DNA of 64,000 bases from Bacteroides caecigallinarum (GTDB lineage Bacteria; Bacteroidota; Bacteroidia; Bacteroidales; Bacteroidaceae). The notes below the pieces were generated by a model that was not told where the DNA came from, made no database searches, and saw only the letters and a program-made list of their open reading frames with translations. Both the position numbers and the translations under genes were made by a program. The stretch lies in assembly GCF_016902295.1 (NCBI RefSeq), contig NZ_JACJLQ010000010.1:26722-90721 (forward strand). The letters run 5' to 3'. The first letter of the stretch is position 1; every line of letters starts with the position of its first letter. Shown piece after piece: positions 27,280-36,228 of this stretch.

Positions 27280-28980
27280 ATGAATCCTGAAGAAAAAATC
27301 ATCATTTATCAAGTCTTTACACGTTTATTCGGCAATCAGAACCTCACGAGGAAGACCAACGGAAGCATAGATGAAAACGGATGTGGAAAGTTGGATTACT
27401 TCACCGAACAGGCACTTTCTGAAATAAAAGAACTTGGAGTTACTCACATCTGGTACACAGGAATTATAGCTCATGCCACCCAAACAGACTATACCAAGTA
27501 CGGAATCAACAAAGATCATCCGGCAGTAGTTAAAGGAAAAGCCGGTTCGCCTTATGCAATTAAAGACTATTACGACATCGATCCGGACCTGGCTGTAAAT
27601 GTTGATAAAAGAATGGAAGAGTTCGAAGCTCTTGTAAACCGTACCCATAATGCCGGAATGAAGATGATAATCGATTTTGTTCCTAATCACGTGGCACGCC
27701 AATATAAGTCTTTGGCCAAACCGGACGGAGTAAAAGACCTGGGAGAGGAGGATGACACAACCGTATCATTCTGCCCAAACAATAATTTCTACTACATACC
27801 AGGAGAAGAGCTGAAGGGAAATATCGACCTTTACGACACAGAAGGCGGCAAATACACAGAATTTCCTGCAAAAGCAACAGGAAACAACAAATTCGACGCA
27901 TGGCCAAACAGAAACGACTGGTATGAAACAGTGAAACTGAACTATGGTGTTGACTATTTCAACAATACCGGATGTCATTTCTCCCCTATTCCCGATACAT
28001 GGACAAAAATGAAAGACATTCTTCTGTTCTGGGCTGACAAAAACATCGATGGTTTCAGATGCGATATGGCAGAAATGGTTCCATGCGAATTCTGGGGATG
28101 GGCTATACCTCAAGTAAAAGAAAAATATCCTGACATAATATTCATCGCCGAGGTTTATAATCCTCAGGAATACAGAAATTATATCCATAACGGACATTTC
28201 GACTATTTATACGACAAGGTTGGTCTGTACGATACTCTTAGAGCCGTTATCTGCAATAATGCATCAGCTACCAGCATAACAGGATGTTGGCAAAGCGTGA
28301 ACGACATTCAGAGTCACATGCTCAACTTCCTTGAAAATCATGACGAGCAACGAATCGCATCCGATTTCTTTGCGGGAAATCCTCACAAAGCCTTCCCTGC
28401 AATGATTATCTCTGCATGCATGAATACTAACCCGGTAATGATATACTTCGGTCAGGAACTTGGCGAAAGCGGAATGGACTGTGAGGGATTCAGCGGAAGA
28501 GACGGCAGAACTACTATTTTCGACTATTGGAGCATAGACAGCATTAGACGCTGGACAAACCATGGAAGATATAACACCCATCTGCTGAACACAAAAGAAA
28601 AAGCCATCAGAAACTTCTACAGGACATTGCTGAATATATGTAATGAGGAGAAATGTATATCCCGCGGACAATTTTTCGACCTTATGTATGCAAACATTAA
28701 CGGATGGCAAATGGACGAGCACAAACAGTATGCCTTCTTGAGACAATGTGAGGATGAAGCCCTGCTCATTGCGGTAAACTTTGGCGATATGAACATGAGA
28801 GCAGCCATAAACATCCCTAAGCATGCATTTGATTATCTTTCAATGCCTGAGATGGAAAACATTAAGGTGAAAGATCTGGTCAGCGGTAAAGAAGAGAAAA
28901 TAAACTTTACTTCAACAAAACCCGTTGGAATTGACCTACCGGCAAATAACGGTAAGATTTTAAAGATAAAATTGAAGTAA
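27280..28980 (+). CDS. GH13 alpha-amylase family enzyme, cytoplasmic
   Basis: A 566-residue glycoside hydrolase family 13 protein acting on alpha-glucans. Conserved regions: DFVPNH (132-137), nucleophile Asp262 in GFRCDMAEM, acid/base Glu291 in IAEVYNP, and Asp355 in LENHDEQ. The C-terminal 90 residues are a beta domain. There is no signal peptide, so it acts inside the cell, unlike SusG-type surface amylases; turnover of glycogen or imported maltodextrin fits, given glycogen synthase and phosphorylase elsewhere in this window. Followed by a small gene of unknown function after 31 bases. Confidence 0.92.
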   Translation: MNPEEKIIIYQVFTRLFGNQNLTRKTNGSIDENGCGKLDYFTEQALSEIKELGVTHIWYTGIIAHATQTDYTKYGINKDHPAVVKGKAGSPYAIKDYYDIDPDLAVNVDKRMEEFEALVNRTHNAGMKMIIDFVPNHVARQYKSLAKPDGVKDLGEEDDTTVSFCPNNNFYYIPGEELKGNIDLYDTEGGKYTEFPAKATGNNKFDAWPNRNDWYETVKLNYGVDYFNNTGCHFSPIPDTWTKMKDILLFWADKNIDGFRCDMAEMVPCEFWGWAIPQVKEKYPDIIFIAEVYNPQEYRNYIHNGHFDYLYDKVGLYDTLRAVICNNASATSITGCWQSVNDIQSHMLNFLENHDEQRIASDFFAGNPHKAFPAMIISACMNTNPVMIYFGQELGESGMDCEGFSGRDGRTTIFDYWSIDSIRRWTNHGRYNTHLLNTKEKAIRNFYRTLLNICNEEKCISRGQFFDLMYANINGWQMDEHKQYAFLRQCEDEALLIAVNFGDMNMRAAINIPKHAFDYLSMPEMENIKVKDLVSGKEEKINFTSTKPVGIDLPANNGKILKIKLK

Positions 28981-29011
28981 AAAAAGACTGTTTCTACATT
29001 TATACATTACA

Positions 29012-29398
29012 ATGATAAAACAGGATTATATAATAAGAATGATACAGGAGATAATCTCTATGATTGTCACTGCCATCATAAAAAAGAAAAGACTTGACAA
29101 CAAAGAGTTGGAGAAATATGAATACAATACGCATGAGATGCTAGGAGTAAGTCCGAAAGAGCTCATGGACATAAGCACTGATGAAATTATATCACAATAT
29201 TCAACATCAGAAAACGGAATGGATAAAATTGAACTGATAGCAGTCAGCCTTTTACTGTTCTCGGAAGAAACAGCCAATGACCAGCTGTTGCTGAAATCAA
29301 GGCTGAAACAGAACGGATTATTCCTGCTGAAGTATCTGCAACAAAACAGTAATTCATATTCAATCCAACGCGAAATGCTTATGAAAATGATTTCATAA
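29012..29398 (+). CDS. Small hypothetical protein after the GH13 gene
   Basis: A 128-residue soluble, helical protein with no family I can assign with confidence. It starts 31 bases after the GH13 stop, so it may be co-transcribed, and ends just before a strong terminator. The first 25 residues (IIRMIQEIISMIVTAII) form an amphipathic helix; the rest looks like short helical hairpins of TPR-like character (LIAVSLLLFSEETANDQLLLKSRL). Composition is like its neighbours. Confidence 0.75.
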   Translation: MIKQDYIIRMIQEIISMIVTAIIKKKRLDNKELEKYEYNTHEMLGVSPKELMDISTDEIISQYSTSENGMDKIELIAVSLLLFSEETANDQLLLKSRLKQNGLFLLKYLQQNSNSYSIQREMLMKMIS

Positions 29399-29401
29399 TA
29401 T

Positions 29402-29443
29402 AAGCGGTAGTTTCACACCACAGAATGGAACTACCGCTTTTTT
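29402..29443. terminator. Bidirectional terminator
   Basis: AAGCGGTAGTTT (29402-29413) pairs with GAACTACCGCTT (29428-29439), followed by T residues; it separates the hypothetical gene from the convergent stress-protein gene. Confidence 0.85.
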
Positions 29444-29458
29444 CTATACTACAAATAT

Positions 29459-30595
29459 TTATTTGATGATCAGAATCGGTGTACGTGAGTGGAATATCAT
29501 TTTCTTTGCAATACTTGGGTTGAACAAACGTGCAAAGACGTTTCTCTTATAGTTGGATACGCATAGCACATCAATATTCTCTTCCCGTACATAATCATCC
29601 AGATTATTGAAGAAACTGTCCTCAGTAACCAGACTGTAATTAATCTTCAAATCAGGATATTGCTTGTGGAAATACTCCTTTATTCCAGAAAGCTTAATCT
29701 CATTCCATGTACGTCTTTCTTCATTGGAATTGAGATGTATGAAATAAATCTCAAAATTATAATCCTTGAAAGTGGTAATCAAAGAATCGAATGCAATCAA
29801 GTCACGCTGATCGAAGTTTGTAATAAACGCCACTTTATTGATTTCCTTGAAATTAATCAGTTTGGCTTCCTCCGGAATGGAATATACAAACACAGGGCTA
29901 CGCTCAATAACTTCGGCAGTAACACTTCCCATAAGACCATATTCTGTCATGTTCTCACCACGTGTTCCCATAACAATCATCAAAGGTGATTCTTCGCGCG
30001 CGTATGCCAGAATTTCCTCTTCAGGAATACCTTCACGTAACAGACATGTGTATTTCACAGCCGGTATCTCACCGTCAGCAATAAGCTTATCTATTGTAGC
30101 CGTCAATTCATTCAGACGTTCATGAACATTATCCAACATACTCTTTATACCCAATTCAGCCTCATACGGCATACCATATCCCTCTGTGGCATATTGCAGG
30201 CTCGGCATATATACCGGACTGAAATATACATGCATAAGCACAACTTCCACCTTAATCTGTGCCGCAAAATTCAAACCAAACTTACATGCCTTTAATGAGT
30301 TGGCTGAAAAATCCACAGGTATGAGTATAGCAGGTTTCTTACGTTCATTTTCTGTTTCCTTTACATGTTCTTTCACCACATCCTCAGCCAGCCATGCAGA
30401 ACTTTCTATTATGCTTAAAGCATGTGGTAAATCGCTTTCCTTAATTCGTATTCTTACTCCGGATGATATTACAGGCTGAATCAGATTTACATTATGGATA
30501 TACGCCTCAATACCTTCATTTTCCAATACATTTTTAAGTATCTGAGCTTTTGAATAAGTCAAGATAGCAAGTGTGACAAGTCTTTCCTCTTCCAT
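29459..30595 (-). CDS. DUF2007-UspA tandem universal stress protein
   Basis: A 378-residue fusion. Residues 1-75 are a DUF2007 domain (signal-transducer-like, with TYSKAQILKNVLENEGIEAYI). Two UspA domains follow (about 92-245 and 250-378), the first with PVDFSANSLKACKFGLNFA and a nucleotide-loop-like MGTRGENMTEYGLMGSVTAEVI; the second lacks a clear ATP-loop. Universal stress proteins act in growth arrest and stress; the DUF2007 fusion is a Bacteroidetes trait. A -7 box (30624-30632) overlaps a 16-base inverted repeat. Confidence 0.88.
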   Translation of the reverse strand: MEEERLVTLAILTYSKAQILKNVLENEGIEAYIHNVNLIQPVISSGVRIRIKESDLPHALSIIESSAWLAEDVVKEHVKETENERKKPAILIPVDFSANSLKACKFGLNFAAQIKVEVVLMHVYFSPVYMPSLQYATEGYGMPYEAELGIKSMLDNVHERLNELTATIDKLIADGEIPAVKYTCLLREGIPEEEILAYAREESPLMIVMGTRGENMTEYGLMGSVTAEVIERSPVFVYSIPEEAKLINFKEINKVAFITNFDQRDLIAFDSLITTFKDYNFEIYFIHLNSNEERRTWNEIKLSGIKEYFHKQYPDLKINYSLVTEDSFFNNLDDYVREENIDVLCVSNYKRNVFARLFNPSIAKKMIFHSRTPILIIK

Positions 30596-30623
30596 AATTA
30601 CATAGATTTAAGTTAGAAATAAA

Positions 30624-30683
30624 ACAAAAATAGCTATAATAGTCATTTCGAATAAAATAATCCAACAACTATTATAGCTATTT
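30624..30683 (-). promoter_or_regulatory. Universal-stress-gene promoter with 16-base inverted repeat
   Basis: TATTTTTGT (30624-30632, minus strand) lies 29 bases before the start. AAATAGCTATAATAGT (30628-30643) and its exact reverse complement (30668-30683) flank the -33 position with a 24-base loop. It may be a terminator of the upstream HTH gene, an operator, or both. Confidence 0.55.
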
Positions 30684-30687
30684 CAAA

Positions 30688-30945
30688 TTACATACCAGTT
30701 TCTTCCTTGAGAATATCAAGTGCCTTTTCCAAAACCGTAGTATCATCAAGCATTACCAAACCTCCATCCGGTCCTGGTTCAAGGTGAATACCTACGCATT
30801 TACCGTCTTTAAAGTTCTGTCCTCCAAAAAAGTTTCTGACTGTTTCTACTGATATATTTAATTCATCGGCAATGCGATGCATACTTCCTTCCGGTAACGA
30901 GTCTTTAATGTTTCTTAGTTCATTAAAAGTAATAGTTCTTATCAT
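30688..30945 (-). CDS. Small HTH DNA-binding protein
   Basis: An 85-residue protein with a predicted helix-turn-helix over MHRIADELNISVETVRNFFGG, then a short beta-rich segment (GIHLEPGPDGGLVMLDD) and a C-terminal helix. It is of the small DNA-binding type conserved in Bacteroidales; no target is known to me. It lies directly upstream of the universal stress gene on the same strand, with a 16-base inverted repeat between them, so it is a candidate regulator of it. Confidence 0.75.
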   Translation of the reverse strand: MIRTITFNELRNIKDSLPEGSMHRIADELNISVETVRNFFGGQNFKDGKCVGIHLEPGPDGGLVMLDDTTVLEKALDILKEETGM

Positions 30946-31082
30946 AGTAATCTGTATTTTTAGAATTAGACAATATGTTTTTTATCTCGATGATAAATAT
31001 AAATAATATTTGTATGACAGACAAGAAAAATGTACACTTTTTATATAAATGTGCAAATTTTATCTCATAGTGACTACCATTT

Positions 31083-31793
31083 CTAAAAATATAGAGATTT
31101 GGCAACAATCATTCCATAGATTACAGCAAACATATACGTAAGTAACAGAACCAATACAACGACATCTATACTTTTCACATCATATCCGCTTGCGGTATAT
31201 TGTGTGGAAATTAATCTTGGTTTCGGAAGAAATCTGTTGGAAATGAAATAATATAGGAAATAAATTATTACTCCCGACAAGAGACCGTCCAACATACCGA
31301 AAAACACATCACCCGGATAATGTACACCGAGATAAACGCGAGAATATGTAGGAATCAAAGCCCACAGGAACATCATAAAAGCAAGTTTTCCATTCTTTAC
31401 AAGCAACGATATAAACATAGCCACAGCAAATGTATTTGCAGCATGACTTGATATAAAGCCGTACAAGCCTCCTGCCCTGTAATTGTTCACAGTATCTACC
31501 ATATACATGAATTCAGGGTCTTTGGTAGGACGAAAACGTTCGAAAAGTGGTTTGCAAATTCCTGAAGAAGTCTGGTCAGCAAGTGTAATAACCAAGCCTA
31601 TCATTAATAATATCAACATTCCCTGTTGAAACTTATTATTCTTGAAAATAACATACAGCAATGCAATAGCTGCAGGAATCCATGTCTTGGTATTAGTTAC
31701 TATATACATAAAGCCATCCCAGAATATTGAATCGCTACCATTGAGTTTCATCAATATCAGTTTGTCCAATTCTATTAATTGCTGTATGTCCAT
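31083..31793 (-). CDS. PAP2-family membrane phosphatase
   Basis: A 236-residue integral-membrane acid phosphatase of the PAP2/PgpB type, acting on lipid phosphates such as undecaprenyl diphosphate or phosphatidate. The three phosphatase motifs are KPLFERFRP, SSHAAN (with the catalytic His) and SRVYLGVHYPGD. Six hydrophobic helices. It follows batE after 21 bases on the same strand and may be the last gene of the bat transcript. Confidence 0.92.
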   Translation of the reverse strand: MDIQQLIELDKLILMKLNGSDSIFWDGFMYIVTNTKTWIPAAIALLYVIFKNNKFQQGMLILLMIGLVITLADQTSSGICKPLFERFRPTKDPEFMYMVDTVNNYRAGGLYGFISSHAANTFAVAMFISLLVKNGKLAFMMFLWALIPTYSRVYLGVHYPGDVFFGMLDGLLSGVIIYFLYYFISNRFLPKPRLISTQYTASGYDVKSIDVVVLVLLLTYMFAVIYGMIVAKSLYF

Positions 31794-31814
31794 ATCAATA
31801 ATTATTACTTGATT

Positions 31815-32564
31815 TTAAATCACTTCAATACTCTCAGTGGGAACCCATCCTCTATTTCCGTCTTCAAGGCTGACTTCTTTCCATCCCTTCATTGTATTGT
31901 CGTTAATATACACTTTTGTACCTTCATGAAGGACAAACAGATCAGTACCGCTTTCGTTAGGAGTACTTTTTACTGTAACTGTAGGTTGCATAACTATTGC
32001 TCCTGTACGGTTGACAAGTTTATCCTTTTGAGCGTCGGCAAACAAATTACCTATAATAGTAAAAACCAGGAATACGACTGCCATAGAGAAACCTATTTTC
32101 TTCAGAACCACCTTATTACCGAAGATGTAAGTCGAAATTCCCAACAAGAACAGTATAAAACAAGCTATAGCAAACACACTCCAAGACGACTCGCTCATGA
32201 TATCTCTCAAAGTATTTACCCATGTAACAATGAAGACCTCACTTTTAGGAGTGACTTTATCTATTGTCTTGCTCTTTGCCATCTCAAGATTATACCTGAT
32301 ATCATCATCACCAGGCGAAAGGAGCAATGCACGCTCATAATTAAGAACAGCCTTTGCTATGCTCTTATCCTTGTAATAACTGTTACCCAGATTATAATAT
32401 ACATCTGCCGATTCTTGTCCGGCACTCAGAATAGACTCATACTTTTCAATAGCAGTCTTAAAATCATTTTCCTGATAAGCTTTATCCGCCTCTTCCTTCA
32501 CTGAAGCATTAGCTGTATAAACGGTACCTACCAGAAGCAATATAAAAACATACACTTTATTCAT
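31815..32564 (-). CDS. batE: BatE: TPR and SH3-domain aerotolerance protein
   Basis: A 249-residue envelope protein: signal peptide, tetratricopeptide repeats over residues about 22-95 (DVYYNLGNSYYKDKSIAKAVLNYERAL), two hydrophobic segments (about 130-180), then a C-terminal bacterial SH3-like domain (about 187-249). This is the BatE architecture. Last of the bat genes proper, 24 bases after batD. Confidence 0.88.
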   Translation of the reverse strand: MNKVYVFILLLVGTVYTANASVKEEADKAYQENDFKTAIEKYESILSAGQESADVYYNLGNSYYKDKSIAKAVLNYERALLLSPGDDDIRYNLEMAKSKTIDKVTPKSEVFIVTWVNTLRDIMSESSWSVFAIACFILFLLGISTYIFGNKVVLKKIGFSMAVVFLVFTIIGNLFADAQKDKLVNRTGAIVMQPTVTVKSTPNESGTDLFVLHEGTKVYINDNTMKGWKEVSLEDGNRGWVPTESIEVI

Positions 32565-32587
32565 AAAATATATTTCTCCTATATGTT

Positions 32588-34429
32588 TTAACGTTTAATA
32601 CTGTTTTCCATTTTGCTTATCACCTCAACAGATGCTGAATATACTTTATCCATAGTCTCATTCTGATTACCTGGTGCATATCTCGCAAATTCACATTCGG
32701 ACAACACATTGATAAATTCTTTTATAAGCTCTTCCGATACGTTCTGTTTTGAAAGCTCAGCTTCAATGTTGTCTCTTGACAGTTTCGATACAGGAATATT
32801 CAGCTTGTCACTGATATAACCCCACAATGCTTTCAGCACCTCATCATAGAATTCGTTGACCTTATTTTCAGAAAGTAACTTACCGGCCAGTTTCATACGT
32901 TTGGTCGCAACCTTGTTTGCCTTTTTGGTTTTTACCTTTGCAACATTAGCATTTTCCATAGCCTGTTTTCTGTATATCACAACAAACACAACAAACAATA
33001 CGAATGGAATGATATACCACAAATAATAAGCGGTAGTAGCGAAGAAATAATATCCCTTCTGTTTCAATGCAGTATCACCGGTCTTAATGAACAGGATGTC
33101 AGTTCCAAGAACCTTTACATTTTCCTTATTGGTAAAGTCGGCTATTACCTGCTGGTTAGAAGCGCTTCCATCACCTTTAGCCACCTTCAGGTTATATGCA
33201 TCACCCTTTAAAGTCTTATAATCTCCGGACTTGATATCAAAATACTTGAACTCAACGGCAGGTATTGTGAAATCGCCGGCATGACGCGGAATTGCAAGAT
33301 ACTCTATAGTCTTGGTTCCACTAAGTCCATTTGAAGTAAGCTCAAAATTATCTTCAATTTTAGGATCATAAATCTCGAAGTCATGAGGGAAATTAATTTC
33401 TGGAGCACTGACAAGCTTCATATTTCCAGTACCACTAATGGTAAGTTTAACTGTAACAGCCTCATTAGCTTTAAGCTCTGTAGCACTTATCTCAGATTTC
33501 ATAGAGAATGTTCCGACACCACCCGAATAACCTTCAGGTTTAGCAGGAAGCGGATCGACATTGATTACAATCTTTGGGGCTACAATTTTCTTGTTCACCT
33601 CCACATAGCCACCACCATTGAAAAATGCCTCAAACGGATCGTCAGACACAGCGACTCTCTGAGCCACAACTGCATCAAACGTTACAGCAGGAATCTCAAG
33701 ACGTCCTGACTTTTGAGGGAAAATAACATACTGTCTGTAAACTACGGTATTATAGTTTCTTCCTTTATAATGTTCAAGCTTAAATGTCTTCTGGGTAGGC
33801 AATTCAACTTCCTGCACATAGAATCCCTGCTGGTCAGGCATCTTACCAAGCAGTTGTCGCAAATCGACAGTAGTATAAGCTTTATATGTCACTAATATAG
33901 CTTCTTGTTCGTGTACTTTGGTCTTACTTGCCGTAGCCAGGACAAACAGATCATTGTCGGATATCTTACCATTTGATTTCTGATTTCTCGAAGATATTCC
34001 GCTATTGCCCTGACTTTGGTTAGAATCGCTCTGCTCCTTATCCTTTGGCAACACCTTTATCGTAAGCGGATTAGAAAAGATTTTCTTACCATCCACTTCA
34101 ATACTCGCAGCAGGAATGTTGAATGTACCCTCGGAAACAGCCATCAATATATATGTATAAGTAATCGAACGGCTTGAAGATACTTTACCATTAATAATCT
34201 GAGTACTGCTCTGTTGCGAACGGCTCGGCCCCATAAGGACATCGAAGCCTTTTGCCTGTGGAGCAAGAAAATCCTTCACATCCTGCGAATTTACAGTATA
34301 TGTAAGTCTGAACTGATCGCCATTTACCACTACTTCAGGAGCCGACGCCTTCAATGTCACCTCGTCTTTGGCAAACATTTGCAGTGATACGGTAATCATC
34401 AATATCAAGAAAAGATATTTTCTCATCAT
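32588..34429 (-). CDS. batD: BatD: oxygen-tolerance protein
   Basis: About 613 residues from the ATG at 34429 (a GTG at 34450 is less likely). Signal peptide followed by a periplasmic BatD domain with Ig-like segments (PEVVVNGDQFRLTYTV near the start), a transmembrane helix near residue 465 (YYLWYIIPFVLFVVFVVI), and a cytoplasmic helical tail. It belongs to the bat operon, which was linked to aerotolerance in Bacteroides fragilis; the molecular role is not known. Confidence 0.92.
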   Translation of the reverse strand: MMRKYLFLILMITVSLQMFAKDEVTLKASAPEVVVNGDQFRLTYTVNSQDVKDFLAPQAKGFDVLMGPSRSQQSSTQIINGKVSSSRSITYTYILMAVSEGTFNIPAASIEVDGKKIFSNPLTIKVLPKDKEQSDSNQSQGNSGISSRNQKSNGKISDNDLFVLATASKTKVHEQEAILVTYKAYTTVDLRQLLGKMPDQQGFYVQEVELPTQKTFKLEHYKGRNYNTVVYRQYVIFPQKSGRLEIPAVTFDAVVAQRVAVSDDPFEAFFNGGGYVEVNKKIVAPKIVINVDPLPAKPEGYSGGVGTFSMKSEISATELKANEAVTVKLTISGTGNMKLVSAPEINFPHDFEIYDPKIEDNFELTSNGLSGTKTIEYLAIPRHAGDFTIPAVEFKYFDIKSGDYKTLKGDAYNLKVAKGDGSASNQQVIADFTNKENVKVLGTDILFIKTGDTALKQKGYYFFATTAYYLWYIIPFVLFVVFVVIYRKQAMENANVAKVKTKKANKVATKRMKLAGKLLSENKVNEFYDEVLKALWGYISDKLNIPVSKLSRDNIEAELSKQNVSEELIKEFINVLSECEFARYAPGNQNETMDKVYSASVEVISKMENSIKR

Positions 34430-34485
34430 TATAAAATTTATTTTTTCCACTTATTAATATATCAATAGAAATTCAGTTACAGGAT

Positions 34486-35187
34486 TTACCAGTCTTTCTC
34501 AAGTTTCTTTCCACTTACTTGCATCTGTTTTTTCACCTTATCCTGTACATCTTTTTCGTCCTGCATAGCAGCCCTGAGCAACTGTTCGGCATTTTCTTTC
34601 GACATTTCATCCTTATTTTGTTGCTGCTGTTGCTGATTTTGGTTCTGCTGTTGCTGCTGTTCCTGTTGTTCTTTATTCTGGTCCTTCTCGTCCTGTTTCT
34701 GATCCTGCTTTTTATCCTGTTGCTGGTCCTGATTTTGCTGCTGTTGCTGCTGGTCCTTCAACTGTTTTTGTGCAAGTACAAGATTATATCGGGTTTCATT
34801 ATCTTTAGGATTATTACGCAACGCTTCCTTGTATGCCTCAATACATTGTGGCAACTGCTTTGACGATTGCAGAATAACTCCCATATTGTGATATATATGA
34901 GCCAATTTTTCTTTATCTTTCTCCAAACGGGCTGCGGCTTCATACTGTTCCATCGCTTCCTTTGCCTTTTGTTGCATCAAAAGCGAATTTCCAAGATTAT
35001 ACATCACGTCAGACGATTTGGGATTGATTTCAAGTGCCTTTCTGTAATCCACTTCAGCTTTTACAAACAAACTGTCATTATACAGTTTATTTCCGCTTCG
35101 AAGATAATCCCTGTCGGTTTTCTGTGAATAAGCCGCTCCGGAAACCATAATCACCAATCCACAAACATATAATTTTCTACACCACAT
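34486..35187 (-). CDS. batC: BatC: TPR protein with Gln-rich tail
   Basis: A 233-residue protein with a short signal-like N-terminus and three tetratricopeptide repeats (about 28-135, such as SSDVMYNLGNSLLMQQKAKEAMEQY). From about 145 to 210 the chain is almost only Gln, Lys, Asp and Asn, encoded by a CTG/TTG/CCT-rich tract (34617-34755); such tracts change length easily. It starts 3 bases after batB, so they are coupled. BatC-type proteins form complexes with BatA and BatB. Confidence 0.9.
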   Translation of the reverse strand: MWCRKLYVCGLVIMVSGAAYSQKTDRDYLRSGNKLYNDSLFVKAEVDYRKALEINPKSSDVMYNLGNSLLMQQKAKEAMEQYEAAARLEKDKEKLAHIYHNMGVILQSSKQLPQCIEAYKEALRNNPKDNETRYNLVLAQKQLKDQQQQQQNQDQQQDKKQDQKQDEKDQNKEQQEQQQQQNQNQQQQQQNKDEMSKENAEQLLRAAMQDEKDVQDKVKKQMQVSGKKLEKDW

Positions 35188-35190
35188 AAA

Positions 35191-36216
35191 TCAATCCTGT
35201 TTAAAAAGTTTCACATTCTTAAATATCGGATTTTTCCTGTTCAGCAACATTACATCTGCTGCAAGCAGAATCAATGCAATCCATGCCAACACGTCAAACT
35301 GCTCATCAAACTCTGTATATACCTGTGTTTCAACGTCAGCCTTAGCCAACTTATTTATTTCGGCATTAAGAGCTCTTTCGGCATTGTTAGTGTTATCCAC
35401 TCGTACATACATACCGTCTCCGGCTTTCGCTATTTCCTGACACATCTGCTCGTTAAGTCTTGTAACAACTACATTACCATCCTTATCACGACGGAAATCA
35501 TTACTTCCTTCGACAGGTATCGGCGAACCGTCAGGCGATCCAACGCCAAGAACAAAAACTCTGACACCCTTCTCTGCCGCGCTCTTTGCTGCTTCAACAG
35601 CCCCACCTTCATGGTTTTCACCATCAGTAATAAGCACAATAGCTCTTCCAACTCCTTCGTTAGGCGTGAAACTTTTCATTGCCAAATCAATGGCTCCACG
35701 AATGTCAGTACCCTGCGTAGTTATAAGCGAAGGCGAGATTGTCTCAAGAAACATCTTTGCTGATATATAATCACTTGTTATTGGCAACTGGGTATATGCT
35801 TCACCGGCAAAAACTATCATTGCGACTTTATCATTATTGAATGTTTCAACCAGTCGCGAAACCAGTTTCTTTGATTTTTCCAGACGGCTTGGAGTCACAT
35901 CTTCTGCCATCATTGAGTTTGAAATATCAAGAGCCACAACAGTCTCAACTCCCTGACGCTTTACAGTCTCCATCTTTGAGCCAAACTGCGGACGAGCAAG
36001 CATGAATATTACCATCGCGAGAGCTACAGTAACAATCCAGAATTTTATGTCAGGTCTATACTTCGAAACATTTGGCATCAGATGCGCCATAAGTTCAGGA
36101 TCGCCATATTGACGCAACCTCTTCCTCCTTCTGTAGTTGGTATATAAATAAAATATCACCAAAAAGGGGATAATCAGCAATAAATATAAATATATCGGTT
36201 CTCCAAATCTAAACAT
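35191..36216 (-). CDS. batB: BatB: von Willebrand factor A-domain protein
   Basis: A 341-residue inner-membrane protein: two N-terminal helices (about 8-25 and 58-77), a VWA domain with metal-site motif DISNSMM (95-101) and ITDGENH, and a C-terminal helix (about 310-330). This is the BatB layout, paired with BatA. 12 bases after batA, 3 before batC. Confidence 0.95.
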   Translation of the reverse strand: MFRFGEPIYLYLLLIIPFLVIFYLYTNYRRRKRLRQYGDPELMAHLMPNVSKYRPDIKFWIVTVALAMVIFMLARPQFGSKMETVKRQGVETVVALDISNSMMAEDVTPSRLEKSKKLVSRLVETFNNDKVAMIVFAGEAYTQLPITSDYISAKMFLETISPSLITTQGTDIRGAIDLAMKSFTPNEGVGRAIVLITDGENHEGGAVEAAKSAAEKGVRVFVLGVGSPDGSPIPVEGSNDFRRDKDGNVVVTRLNEQMCQEIAKAGDGMYVRVDNTNNAERALNAEINKLAKADVETQVYTEFDEQFDVLAWIALILLAADVMLLNRKNPIFKNVKLFKQD

Positions 36217-36228
36217 GGCTAATAACTT

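Noticed and set aside
34519..34863. Plus-strand hydrophobic ORF opposite batC
   Set aside because: It is the reverse complement of the Gln-rich batC tract, which gives Leu-rich nonsense.
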